Assembly (NCBI GenBank): GCA_016720425.1
Contig: JADKKQ010000005.1
Coordinates: 1 to 64,000 of the forward strand
Length of the DNA stretch: 64,000 nucleotides
Direction: 5' to 3'
Source of the DNA: Betaproteobacteria bacterium
GTDB lineage: Bacteria > Pseudomonadota > Gammaproteobacteria > Burkholderiales > Casimicrobiaceae
A program made the position numbers and the translations under genes. The notes beneath the pieces were generated by a model, which searched no databases, was not told the origin of the DNA, and saw only the letters and a program-made list of their open reading frames with translations. Positions within the stretch are counted from its first letter, which is position 1. Each line of letters opens with the position of its first letter. Shown in pieces: positions 45,900-53,852 of the stretch.

Positions 45900-46841
45900 G
45901 TGTCTTCGCACCGCGCCACCGCCGCCATCGACCGGCTCAACCCCTATCTGCTGCTGACGCTGACGCCGTTCTTCTGGTCGTGCAACTGGATCGTCGGGCG
46001 CGGACTCGCCAGCGACATACCGCCGATGGCGATGACCTTCCTGCGCTGGTTCTTCGCCGTGCTGATCCTCGCGCCCTTCGCGCTCGCGCACGTGCGTCGC
46101 GACTGGCCGATCCTGCGCCGCAACTGGAAGATCCTGCTGTTTCTCGGTGTCATCGGCGTCGGCTCGCACAACGCGCTGGCCTACGCCGGCCTCAACTACA
46201 CGACGGCCACCAATGGCGTCATCCTGAATTCGTTCATCCCGGTGATGATCATCGCGCTGTCGTGGATCTTCCTGCGCGACCGGCTGTCCGGCGTGCAGTT
46301 GTCCGGTGTCGCGGTGTCGCTGGCCGGCGTGCTGGTGATCCTGTCGCAGGGCAGCTTCGAGGTGCTGGCCTCGTTCCGCCTGAACGGCGGCGACCTGCTG
46401 GTGATGCTGTCGATGGCGATCTGGGCGGTCTACACGATCTGCCTGCGCTGGCGTCCGGCCGGGCTGTCGATGCTGACGTTCCTGTTCGTGCTCGCCTGCA
46501 TCGGCGATCTCGCCGTGCTGCCGCTGTTCATCGTCGAGTTCACCTACGGGCGGCAGATGGCGGTGACCCCCGCCAACATCGCCGCGCTGGTCTCGGTTGC
46601 GCTGTTCTCCTCCGTGTTGGCGTATATTTTCTGGAATCAGGGCGTCGAGGCGGTCGGCGCCAACGTCGCCGGCCTCTTCGTCCACCTGATGCCGGTGTTC
46701 GGCGTCGTGCTGGCGTGGGTCTTTCTCGGCGAGCGACTGGCGCTCTACCACCTGGCCGGGATCGGGCTGATACTGGCCGGGATCACCATCACCAGCCGGC
46801 TCGGGCGGCGGGTCGCCCCGGTGCCGGCCGGCACGGATTAG
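45900..46841 (+). CDS. EamA/DMT family transporter
   Basis: Inner-membrane exporter of 313 aa with ten helices in two EamA repeats. Repeat 1 includes NPYLLLTLTPFFWSCNWIVGRG in part, AMTFLRWFFAVLIL, ALAYAGLNYTTATNGVIL and LAGVLVILSQG. Repeat 2 includes GDLLVMLSMAIWAVYTICLRW, SSVLAYIFWNQGVEAVGANV and GVVLAWVFLGERLALYHLAG. Substrate is unknown; relatives export amino acids or metabolites. The GTG at 45900 is the first start in the open frame. Divergent from mfd. Confidence 0.87.
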   Translation: MSSHRATAAIDRLNPYLLLTLTPFFWSCNWIVGRGLASDIPPMAMTFLRWFFAVLILAPFALAHVRRDWPILRRNWKILLFLGVIGVGSHNALAYAGLNYTTATNGVILNSFIPVMIIALSWIFLRDRLSGVQLSGVAVSLAGVLVILSQGSFEVLASFRLNGGDLLVMLSMAIWAVYTICLRWRPAGLSMLTFLFVLACIGDLAVLPLFIVEFTYGRQMAVTPANIAALVSVALFSSVLAYIFWNQGVEAVGANVAGLFVHLMPVFGVVLAWVFLGERLALYHLAGIGLILAGITITSRLGRRVAPVPAGTD

Positions 46842-46859
46842 CAAACGGGAGCTTCGCTC

Positions 46860-47081
46860 ATGGTGGATGGCGGCATCGGTGACCCCAGGCGCGTCGAGTT
46901 GATGCAGCGGCTGGTGCAACTCACGCTCGAGCACCGCGACCTCGACGACCTGCTGCATCGCCTGAACGGCGATCGCTCGCTCGACCAGGTGCAGATCCAG
47001 CGCCTGAAGCGGCGCAAGCTGCTGCTCAAGGACCAGATCGTCTGGCTGTCGCGGGAGATGGACCCCGACGTGCTGGCGTGA
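46860..47081 (+). CDS. DUF465 (YdcH-like) small protein
   Basis: Helical protein of 73 aa of the DUF465 family. The conserved pattern is LTLEHRDLDDLLHRL then LKRRKLLLKDQIVWLSRE, two helices forming a likely coiled-coil hairpin. Function unknown. It lies 18 bases after the EamA gene and probably shares its message. ACGGGAG precedes the ATG at moderate distance. Confidence 0.85.
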   Translation: MVDGGIGDPRRVELMQRLVQLTLEHRDLDDLLHRLNGDRSLDQVQIQRLKRRKLLLKDQIVWLSREMDPDVLA

Positions 47082-47163
47082 CGGCGCGCTTGAGAACGCG
47101 TCGCCGGAGCCCCATATCGGTGATGCGGGAGAAGCGCTGCCGGGCAGATGTCCCGGCGAGTGC

Positions 47164-47169
47164 TAAAAT
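47164..47169 (+). promoter_or_regulatory. -10 element of the tmRNA promoter
   Basis: TAAAAT in GTGCTAAAATG, about 38 bases before the mature 5' end of tmRNA. No good -35 was found at 16-18 bases; the short AT-rich patch stands out in GC-rich DNA. Confidence 0.5.
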
Positions 47170-47207
47170 GAATTTCTCTGGCGCGTTGTGCGCTCCGCAC
47201 CGATTTC

Positions 47208-47585
47208 GGGGGTGACCTGGCTTCGACGGGGGTTGCAAAGCAGCTTGGGGCATGCCGAGGTGTTGGTCCTCGTAAAACCCTGACAATCGCAAATTTAACT
47301 GCGAACGACGAAACGTACGCTCTGGCGGCTTAACCCCGCCGGACCTCGCACCGGGCAGCGCTCGGTTCGGGTGACGTAGCCGGCAACGGCGAAACCACAG
47401 CGAGGACATCTAGAGCGATCGCGCCCGCCCGGGTCACTTGGGTAAGGCGTTAAACCAAGGTGACTGGTCCTGCCGCCGCCTGTCCGTCAGCGGTTGCGGG
47501 ATGACAGCACAATGACGCGACTAAGCATGTAGTCCTGACTGCGGAGTGCTTCCGGACGGCGGTTCGATTCCGCCCACCTCCACCA
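47208..47585 (+). ncRNA. ssrA: tmRNA (transfer-messenger RNA)
   Basis: tmRNA rescues stalled ribosomes and tags the nascent protein for degradation. The 5' end GGGGGTGACCTGGCTTCGACGGG and the 3' end GGTTCGATTCC...CACCTCC-ACCA form the alanine-tRNA-like part, with the acceptor stem GGGGGTG/CACCTCC (one G-U pair). The tag frame is at 47301-47333: GCG AAC GAC GAA ACG TAC GCT CTG GCG GCT TAA, giving ANDETYALAA after the charged Ala. This tag is typical of betaproteobacteria. One-piece form, 378 bases including an encoded CCA. It also acts as a possible integration hotspot; see the sulfatase entry. Confidence 0.97.
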
Positions 47586-47590
47586 TTTGA

Positions 47591-47622
47591 AAAAGATCAG
47601 ATTTCTCTCTGGTCTTTTTTTT
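47591..47622 (+). terminator. Terminator of ssrA
   Basis: 10-bp stem AAAGATCAGA/TCTGGTCTTT (one G-U pair) with a short pyrimidine loop, running into a stretch of eight T. It begins six bases after the tmRNA CCA. Confidence 0.9.
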
Positions 47623-48084
47623 CGCCGTTAACCTTTGGTTCTGCAAGAGGCCGCGCGGTTTTGTGCGTGCGCAAGGGGCGTGAGATGCCAGAGCAGAATG
47701 CATTCGTTGCCTCCGTTTGATGCCGTCGGGAAGGAGGTGGCCAGGACGGCCGGGCCAGACGTGCCCATGGCGGAAGTCATACGGTCCATGGCACGACACC
47801 AACACCCCCGCGATGGCTTTGGCTACAATGCAGTGTCGAGCCCAAGCGAGTGCTTGCGCTGGAGCGCTGCTGAAGCGAGTTCGTCGGGATCAGGTGTGGC
47901 TGGAGCCCGGTAACGCCGGGCGAACGCCCACCGCCAAAGAACGTCACGACGACGCGCCGCAGACCTGCAGTCCGCGGACTCAACCGGCAGCGCCAGCCGA
48001 GAGGATGCTGCGGACCTTTCAACGCCAGCCAGTCGCGAGGTCGACCGATCTCCGATCGTCGTGTTATGGAGCCTTACTCGCGTC
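47623..48084. other. 462-base gap between ssrA and the sulfatase gene
   Basis: No convincing gene. Base composition is lower in GC than the core genome around it. A TACAAT at 47823-47828 (GGCTACAATG) may be a -10 element for the sulfatase gene, about 260 bases before its start. No repeat of the tmRNA 3' end and no integrase fragment was found. Confidence 0.4.
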
Positions 48085-50577
48085 ATGATGACCTCTAGCG
48101 AAGTTCGCCCGTGTGAGTCGTCCAAGGCAGGGTGGAAGCGACGGGCAATCCTGCTGGCGTTCGGGTTTGTTCTGTTGGGCGCCGCCGGGCTCTTGTCGCC
48201 CGCCGCGCAGGCCGGTGCCATGGGGTACTGCCCGCAGCTGTCGCAGCCACTTCTGCGCGGGATGCGCGACACGATGACCAGTCCGCAGGGGCAGGTCAGC
48301 GAGCTCCAGCGGTTTTTCCTGGACCACTACGGCATGGGGCAGCAACCGACGGTGACCGGCGAATTCGACGCTGCGACCGAGGCGCTCGTCCTTCGTTTCC
48401 AGGAAGAACAGGGGATCGAGCTGGTCGGCGCAGTCGGCCCGCGGACGCGCACCGCGATCGCCAGGGCGTGCGCCAGCGGCGACCTCGGGGCGACCGAGGG
48501 GACGGCGGGCGGCGGTTCCGGGGGGGGCGTGGCACCCGGCGCCGGCAACGGGGCAACGCGACCGAGCATTGTCGTCATCATGACCGATGACCAGGACGAC
48601 ATGGGCTCCATGACCGTCATGACCAAGACGAAGCAGCTGCTCGCGGACCAAGGAGTCACGTTCGTGAACAGCTTTGTGGAGTTCCCGTTGTGCTGCGTGT
48701 CGCGGGCGTCGTTCCTGACCGGCCAGTATGCGCACAACCACGGGGTGATGGGCAATACGCCGGACGAGGATGGCGGATACGCCAGGTTCATGGCGACCGA
48801 GGACAATACGATTCCGGTCTGGCTGGAGAATGCCGGATACGCCACGGCACTCATCGGCAAATACCTGAACGGATACGGCGACGGAAAGGTCGTACCGGCG
48901 GCGCACGTGCCCCCGGGGTGGTCCGAGTGGCAGGGGTTGCCCGAGGAATTCGGCACCTACAATTATTTCTCGTTCGGCGTCAACCGCAACGGTGTCCTCG
49001 AGCGGTTCGGCCCTGTCGACTACCAGACCGACGTTCTGGCGCAGCGCGCCGCCGATTACATCGGTTCAGTCCCGATCGACAAGCCGCTGTTTCTGTGGCT
49101 GGCACCGATCGCGCCGCATTTCGGCGGCGACGGGGACGATGCGTGGGGCGGCCCGTTTCCGGCGCCGCGTCACGAGGGGGCGCTGTCCACGTTGGCGCTT
49201 CCGCAGCCTCCCAATTTCAACGAGGCGGACGTCAGCGACAAGCCGGCATTCATGCGGCAGCTTCCCCTGATGTCCGAAGGCGCCATCGCAACGCTTGCGC
49301 AATCGTTCAGGAACCGTCGCGAAACGCTGCTGGCCGTCGACGACATGGTCGAGACCGTGGTGCGCGCGCTGCAGGACAGCGGCCGTCTCGAGAACACGTT
49401 CGTTGTTTTCACGTCGGACAACGGGTTCTCGCAGGGAGAACATCGGCGGCCGGAAGGCAAGCGCGTCGTCTATGAGGAGTCCATACGCGTGCCCCTCGTC
49501 ATCCGGGGTCCGGGCGTGCCGAAGGGCGCAGTACGCACCCAGTTGGTGAACAACGTCGATCTCCCGGCAACCATCGTCGATGCCGCCGGAATCACGGCGG
49601 GTCGCACTTTCGACGGCAAATCGCTCCTTCCGCTCGTGAGCGACGAAGCCGCTCCATGGCGCAGTGCGCTGCTCATCGAAGGAACCGATTCTCCATTGCC
49701 GCGGGTCGACTGGGAAAGCAGGTACGAGGCCGTGCGGACGACCGACTATCTCTTCGCCGATCACGTCGCGACCGGGGAGAGCGAGTTGTATGACCTGCGC
49801 AGCGATGCCCACCAGATCCGGAACGGAAGCGACGACCCGTCCTACGCCACAGTGACGATCGCACTCAGGAGCGCACTCGGCAATCTCAGGTCCTGCGCCG
49901 GGACCTCGTGCTGGTTCGCAGGCAGCCTTGTCGCCCCGACCTGCACGATGACTGCCGATCGAAACATCATCACCACGGGCGAGACGGCCCGGATCGCATG
50001 GAGTTCCACGCATGCGCTCACGGTCCTGGACCAGGACGGCCGCAGCAGTACGGCAAGCGGCTCGGTGGCGGTCGCTCCCACGCAGACGACGAGCTACTCG
50101 TACCGGTTCACGAATTCCGTTGGCTCCACCACTTGCCGGCAGACGATCTCCGTGAAAGCGTCCGGCCTGACCGGTTCCGGCCTCAGCGTCGAGAATCGCA
50201 ATGTGCTGGCGAAAGCGCTGGGCTACACCGGTGAATTCGGCGACGGCGCCTACATGGCCTGGCTTTCCGAGGGTTACCGGGCTTCGGTTTGGGATACGCT
50301 CACCGCGCGTCTGCTGGCGAACGCCGGTGACAGCGAACAGGAGATCTATGCGCTGTTCCCGAGCCTCGACCCGAACCACCCGCTTGCATGCGGCACCAAG
50401 TCCAAGCGCGACCGCATAGCGCACGAGCTTGGATTTGCAGGCATGTTCGGCGTCATCGATGCACAGGGCGTGCGCGTCACCGACGGCGAGTTTCCCGCGT
50501 GGCGGGATGCCGACCCGGCGCGCCGGAGCGTGTTCGACGCGGCCTGTGCGCGGCCAGGCAAGCTCACCACCCCGTAA
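48085..50577 (+). CDS. Secreted multidomain sulfatase
   Basis: Exported protein of about 830 aa (ATG 48085 or 48088). Domains: twin-Arg-containing signal peptide (about 16-42, ending AAQA); peptidoglycan-binding-like repeat (about 45-125: VSELQRFFLDHYG, GEFDAATEALVLRFQEEQGI, VGPRTRTAIARAC); Gly-rich linker; sulfatase (about 159-590) with metal-binding MTDDQDD, the active-site motif LCCVSRASFLTGQYAHNHGV and TSDNGFSQGEH; Ig-like domain (about 618-690); and a C-terminal domain of unknown type. The overall form resembles N-acetylglucosamine-6-sulfatase/SULF-type enzymes. The active Cys203 is followed by C-V-S-R, not the C-P-S-R needed by the classic formylglycine motif. GC is lower than neighbours, suggesting acquisition. 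Confidence 0.87.
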   Translation: MMTSSEVRPCESSKAGWKRRAILLAFGFVLLGAAGLLSPAAQAGAMGYCPQLSQPLLRGMRDTMTSPQGQVSELQRFFLDHYGMGQQPTVTGEFDAATEALVLRFQEEQGIELVGAVGPRTRTAIARACASGDLGATEGTAGGGSGGGVAPGAGNGATRPSIVVIMTDDQDDMGSMTVMTKTKQLLADQGVTFVNSFVEFPLCCVSRASFLTGQYAHNHGVMGNTPDEDGGYARFMATEDNTIPVWLENAGYATALIGKYLNGYGDGKVVPAAHVPPGWSEWQGLPEEFGTYNYFSFGVNRNGVLERFGPVDYQTDVLAQRAADYIGSVPIDKPLFLWLAPIAPHFGGDGDDAWGGPFPAPRHEGALSTLALPQPPNFNEADVSDKPAFMRQLPLMSEGAIATLAQSFRNRRETLLAVDDMVETVVRALQDSGRLENTFVVFTSDNGFSQGEHRRPEGKRVVYEESIRVPLVIRGPGVPKGAVRTQLVNNVDLPATIVDAAGITAGRTFDGKSLLPLVSDEAAPWRSALLIEGTDSPLPRVDWESRYEAVRTTDYLFADHVATGESELYDLRSDAHQIRNGSDDPSYATVTIALRSALGNLRSCAGTSCWFAGSLVAPTCTMTADRNIITTGETARIAWSSTHALTVLDQDGRSSTASGSVAVAPTQTTSYSYRFTNSVGSTTCRQTISVKASGLTGSGLSVENRNVLAKALGYTGEFGDGAYMAWLSEGYRASVWDTLTARLLANAGDSEQEIYALFPSLDPNHPLACGTKSKRDRIAHELGFAGMFGVIDAQGVRVTDGEFPAWRDADPARRSVFDAACARPGKLTTP

Positions 50578-50865
50578 GCCTGCTGCGCAGAGGACTCCGG
50601 CTGCCCGCGGCGAGGGCGACGACGGCTGCCGCCGGAACGGTTTCCGTCACCGTCGACGGTGCAGCGTTGTCGATGCGGCTTGGTCGCGACGCCGATCGCA
50701 GCGTACCGTGAGCAGCTGCACATTCCCATCCCGGTCGCCCCCTCGGCCCTTGCTCCGACGGCCCCCCGCGTGGCCGATTTTCCTGCTCGTGTCCCGTGCA
50801 GGGCGGCGCTGAACGGGACCCCGACTGCCGACGACGAGCAGCCCGCCGACTGTTAGCATTCACCT

Positions 50866-52164
50866 ATGAGCGAACCCTTCAGCAGCGACCGCCCCGCCGT
50901 TCCCGGCTTCCGTCCCGTGCCGCACACGGGCGTCATCTACGTCATGGACCGCGCCCGACAGCTGGGCTTCCGTGCCGGCGACCCCGATTGGTGCAACCTG
51001 GGGCAGGGCCAGCCGGAGACCGGCCCCTTGCCGCATTCGCCGCCGCGTCCCGCCGCCGTGCACATCGCCGCCGACGACTACGAGTACGCGCCGGTGGGCG
51101 GCATGGAGGCGCTGCGCCGCGCCGTGGCCACCCTCTACAACGTCCGCTATCGCCAGGGCAGGGCGTCGCAGTACGGGCCGGAGAACGTCTGCATCTGCGG
51201 CGGCGGGCGCTCGTCGCTCACCCGCGTCGTCGCGTCGCTGGGCAACGTGAATCTGGGCCACGTGCTGCCCGACTACACGGCGTACGAGGAGCTGCTGGAG
51301 ATCTTCGGGACCTTCAGCGCCATTCCGCTGCTGCTCGAGCCGGAGTCGGGGTACGCGCTGTCGACGCGCGACCTGCGCCGCGAGATCGCCGGGCGGGGAC
51401 TCGGCGCCCTGCTGCTGTCGAATCCGTCGAACCCGACCGGGCGCGTGCTGCGCGGCAGCGCGCTGGCCGCGTGGGTGCACGAGGCGCGCGAGCTCAAGTG
51501 CACGCTCATCCTCGACGAGTTCTACTCGCACTACCTGTGGGACGAAGCGCTGGTGTCGGGCACCACGGTGAGCGCGGCCGAGTTCGTCGACGACGTGAAC
51601 GTGGACCCGGTGGTGATCCTGGACGGGCTCACCAAGGGCTGGCGGTGCCCGGGGTGGCGGCTGAGCTGGATCGTGGGCCCGGCCGCCGTGATCGAAGCGG
51701 CCACCAGCGCCGGCAGCTTCCTCGACGGCGGCGGCAACCGCCCGCTGCAGGATGCCGCCTGCAGTCTGCTCGATCCCGAGCGCGCCCGGCAGGAAGTGAT
51801 CGCCATCCACGAAGCGTTCGCGCGCAAGCGACGCCTGCTCATCGATGGACTGCGCGGCGCCGGGCTGGTGGTGGAGCACGAGCCCGACGGCGGCTTCTAC
51901 GTGTGGGCCAGCGTCGCCTCGCTGCCGGCGCCGCTCAACGACGGCGACGCCTTCTTCGAGGCGGCGCTCGCGGAGCACGTGATCACCGTGCCGGGGATGT
52001 TCTTCGACATCAATCCCGGCAAGCGGCGGGCGGACCACACGTCGCGCTTCCGGCAATACCTGCGCTTCTCGTTCGGGCCGGACGAGGCGAGCGTCGCCTT
52101 GGCCGTGCAACGCCTGCAGGCGATGGTGGCACGGGTTGCGCCGAAGGACGGCGCGCGCAGGTGA
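50866..52164 (+). CDS. PLP-dependent class I aminotransferase
   Basis: Fold-type I aminotransferase of 432 aa. Visible features: CNLGQGQPETG, the phosphate-loop-like YAPVGGMEALRRAVA, GGGRSSLTRV, LLLSNPSNPTGRVL (the N and P of the cofactor pocket), LILDEFYSHYLW with the ring-nitrogen Asp, and the Schiff-base Lys in LDGLTKGWRCPGWRLSW. The C-terminal part ends with YLRFSFGPDEASVALAVQRL, whose Arg should bind the substrate carboxylate. Substrate specificity is not readable. It stands alone; the 288 bases before it hold no clear gene. Confidence 0.9.
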   Translation: MSEPFSSDRPAVPGFRPVPHTGVIYVMDRARQLGFRAGDPDWCNLGQGQPETGPLPHSPPRPAAVHIAADDYEYAPVGGMEALRRAVATLYNVRYRQGRASQYGPENVCICGGGRSSLTRVVASLGNVNLGHVLPDYTAYEELLEIFGTFSAIPLLLEPESGYALSTRDLRREIAGRGLGALLLSNPSNPTGRVLRGSALAAWVHEARELKCTLILDEFYSHYLWDEALVSGTTVSAAEFVDDVNVDPVVILDGLTKGWRCPGWRLSWIVGPAAVIEAATSAGSFLDGGGNRPLQDAACSLLDPERARQEVIAIHEAFARKRRLLIDGLRGAGLVVEHEPDGGFYVWASVASLPAPLNDGDAFFEAALAEHVITVPGMFFDINPGKRRADHTSRFRQYLRFSFGPDEASVALAVQRLQAMVARVAPKDGARR

Positions 52165-52331
52165 CTCTCCACGGGGCGGGCCGCCGCCGGTGAGGATCGA
52201 GGCGACGGCGCATCCCGCGGCTGCCGGGGGCCGGGCCGGGCACCGAAGCGCCGACCCGTCGTTTCATTGCGTCCTGGCCGTCGACCGGCCGTCCCGCGGT
52301 TGCCTTGCGGCCGCCCGGAATGCGCCTGCCG

Positions 52332-52724
52332 TCAGTGCGACTCCGGCGTCCCCTGCCAGAGCATGTCGTAGCCCAGTTCCTTCGTTTCGGAGCACATCTT
52401 TTCCAGCGCCGCGAACTTGGTGGCGAAGGTCAGGTCGGCATGCGACTTCTCGTGCTCGTCGAAGCTGCGCCAGTAGGTCACGATGACGTAGTGCTCGTCG
52501 GCGCCGGGCGTGGCGTTGAGCGAACCCTCGGCGGAGACGAAGCCCGAGAACTTGAACACCTGGCCGGCGATGAAGCCGCCCTTGTCGCCGCCGTAGGTGT
52601 CCTTGACGACGTTGCACATCTCGCCGACGGCGAGCTCCACCTCGTCGATCGACACGCCGGGCTTGAGCTTGACGGTGTTGAACAGCATCTTGGCGCCGAA
52701 CGGCAGGGTGATCGGGTCGAACAT
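52332..52724 (-). CDS. Small dimeric alpha/beta-barrel protein (monooxygenase-like)
   Basis: Protein of 130 aa starting at ATG 52724, with GAGGAG eight bases upstream. Segments such as KLKPGVSIDEVELAVGEM, FKFSGFVSAEG, YVIVTYWRSFDEHEKSH and FAALEKMCSETKELGYDMLW fit the ferredoxin-like alpha/beta fold of the antibiotic-biosynthesis-monooxygenase/stress-response dimeric barrels. Specific function not recognised; it could be a haem- or quinol-handling enzyme or only structurally related. No obvious operon partner. Confidence 0.7.
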   Translation of the reverse strand: MFDPITLPFGAKMLFNTVKLKPGVSIDEVELAVGEMCNVVKDTYGGDKGGFIAGQVFKFSGFVSAEGSLNATPGADEHYVIVTYWRSFDEHEKSHADLTFATKFAALEKMCSETKELGYDMLWQGTPESH

Positions 52725-52896
52725 GGCGGGGTCTCCTCGAGGGGTTCGGTTCACCGGAACGGTGAGAGACATTCTGCCCTCAGTTGCGCCAGGGCAACAG
52801 CCCCGCGAAAAGGTTCCGCCGCAGCTCCCGAAAGCTGTCACCATCGTTGCCATGCCGGCCCAGGGTCACGGGCGACGGCGAACGAAGCCCAGACCC

Positions 52897-53388
52897 ATGT
52901 CCCCACTCGCGAAGCGTCCCCCGCCGCGTCCGGCCACCCGCAGTGCCGGCGAGGCGACTCCCGTGGCGGCGCCGTCGCTGCGCTTCCACCACTCGGTGGC
53001 CCTCAGGAAGGAGACCCTCGCCGTCCTCGAGACGATCGAAGCGGCCAAGGACCCGCTGCCGGATCGCGAGGCACTGGCCGACGTCGTGGCCAAGCTGATC
53101 GACAGCGGCGTCGACTACTATTTCCTGCGCGCGCTGCGACTGGCCAAGGTGGGCTTCGTCGTCGAGCAGTCGGCGCATCTCGCCGCGGCCGGCGCGGTGC
53201 GGGTCCTCGCTTCGGTCACCCGGAACATCCTGCTGCGCATGGACCGCGCCCAGCTGCGCACGGTCTGTGGCCACATCCGTCACCTGATGGACGGCTCTGA
53301 TCGGCGGCGTCGGCGTCGTTCCGGGGCGCGGCGTCGAGGTGAATCGTCGCCACCGTCTCGTCGCCGTCCAGCGCGATGTCGTCGGTGA
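52897..53388 (+). CDS. Hypothetical helical protein, 3' end overlapping a convergent gene
   Basis: Not recognised. Residues about 25-135 look like a compact helical domain (LRFHHSVALRKETLAVLETIE, split as FHHSVALRKETLAVL; LADVVAKLIDSGVDYYFLRAL; VVEQSAHLAAAGAVRVLASV; LRTVCGHIRHLM). After residue 136 the sequence becomes RRRRRRSGARRR and similar, the antisense of the GNAT gene, so the true end is uncertain. ATG 52897 is the likely start; upstream in-frame residues are antisense of the neighbouring gene. GC at third positions supports coding in the helical part. Confidence 0.6.
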   Translation: MSPLAKRPPPRPATRSAGEATPVAAPSLRFHHSVALRKETLAVLETIEAAKDPLPDREALADVVAKLIDSGVDYYFLRALRLAKVGFVVEQSAHLAAAGAVRVLASVTRNILLRMDRAQLRTVCGHIRHLMDGSDRRRRRRSGARRRGESSPPSRRRPARCRR

Positions 53389-53788
53389 AGCGGCGCGCCA
53401 GGCACATCATCGGCCGGTTGCGGGTGAGAAAATTGATGTAGATCCGATCGAGGCCGCGGCGGCGACTGCTGTCGAGCGTGCGCAGCGCGAGTCGGGTCGC
53501 GACCCCCCGCTTGCGCCGATCGGCGGCGACCGACACGCCCAGCTCCCCGACGAGGTCGGCTCCGACGCGAAACACCGGCAGGTGGATGAGGCCGATCAGC
53601 CGCTCGCCCTCCCAGGCGCCCTCGACGATGTCGTCGGCGTGATTCCAGCGCCCGCAGTACTCGACGACCTTCTCGTCGGGGGCCGTGGTGTTGAAGCGCA
53701 GCACGCGGTCGTCCGCGTCGAGCGACAGCAGGTGCTGCACGACGGCCGGCTGATCCTGTGCGGTGAGCGGCGCGTAACGGAAGGTCAT
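53216..53788 (-). CDS. GNAT family N-acetyltransferase
   Basis: Acetyl-CoA-dependent acyltransferase of 190 aa. Segments: MTFRYAPLTAQDQPAVVQHLLSL at the N-terminus (part), GAWEGERLIGLIHLPVF (beta-strands 2-4), LGVSVAADRRKRGVATRLAL (the R/Q-x-x-G-x-A acetyl-CoA loop) and RIYINFLTRNRPMMCLARR. The last 40 residues are Ala/Gly/Cys-rich and lie antisense to the convergent hypothetical gene; the functional domain probably ends near ATIHLD. Acceptor unknown. Confidence 0.8.
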   Translation of the reverse strand: MTFRYAPLTAQDQPAVVQHLLSLDADDRVLRFNTTAPDEKVVEYCGRWNHADDIVEGAWEGERLIGLIHLPVFRVGADLVGELGVSVAADRRKRGVATRLALRTLDSSRRRGLDRIYINFLTRNRPMMCLARRFTDDIALDGDETVATIHLDAAPRNDADAADQSRPSGDGCGHRPCAAGRGPCAAGCSG

Positions 53789-53852
53789 GGGCCTGCGCCG
53801 GATTCCATCGACTTCCGCGACGGCCCCTGGCTGCGCGCGCCGGCGTGCCGGA

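Noticed and set aside
47521..47805. Minus-strand ORF of 94 codons ending with VGGIEPPSGSTPQSGLHA
   Set aside because: It is antisense to the tmRNA 3' end and terminator. This peptide ending is a familiar spurious translation of the tmRNA/tRNA T-arm region.
47540..50865. Search for attL/attR repeats of the tmRNA 3' end around the sulfatase region
   Set aside because: No second copy of GGTTCGATTCCGCCCACC and no integrase-like ORF was found within the window.
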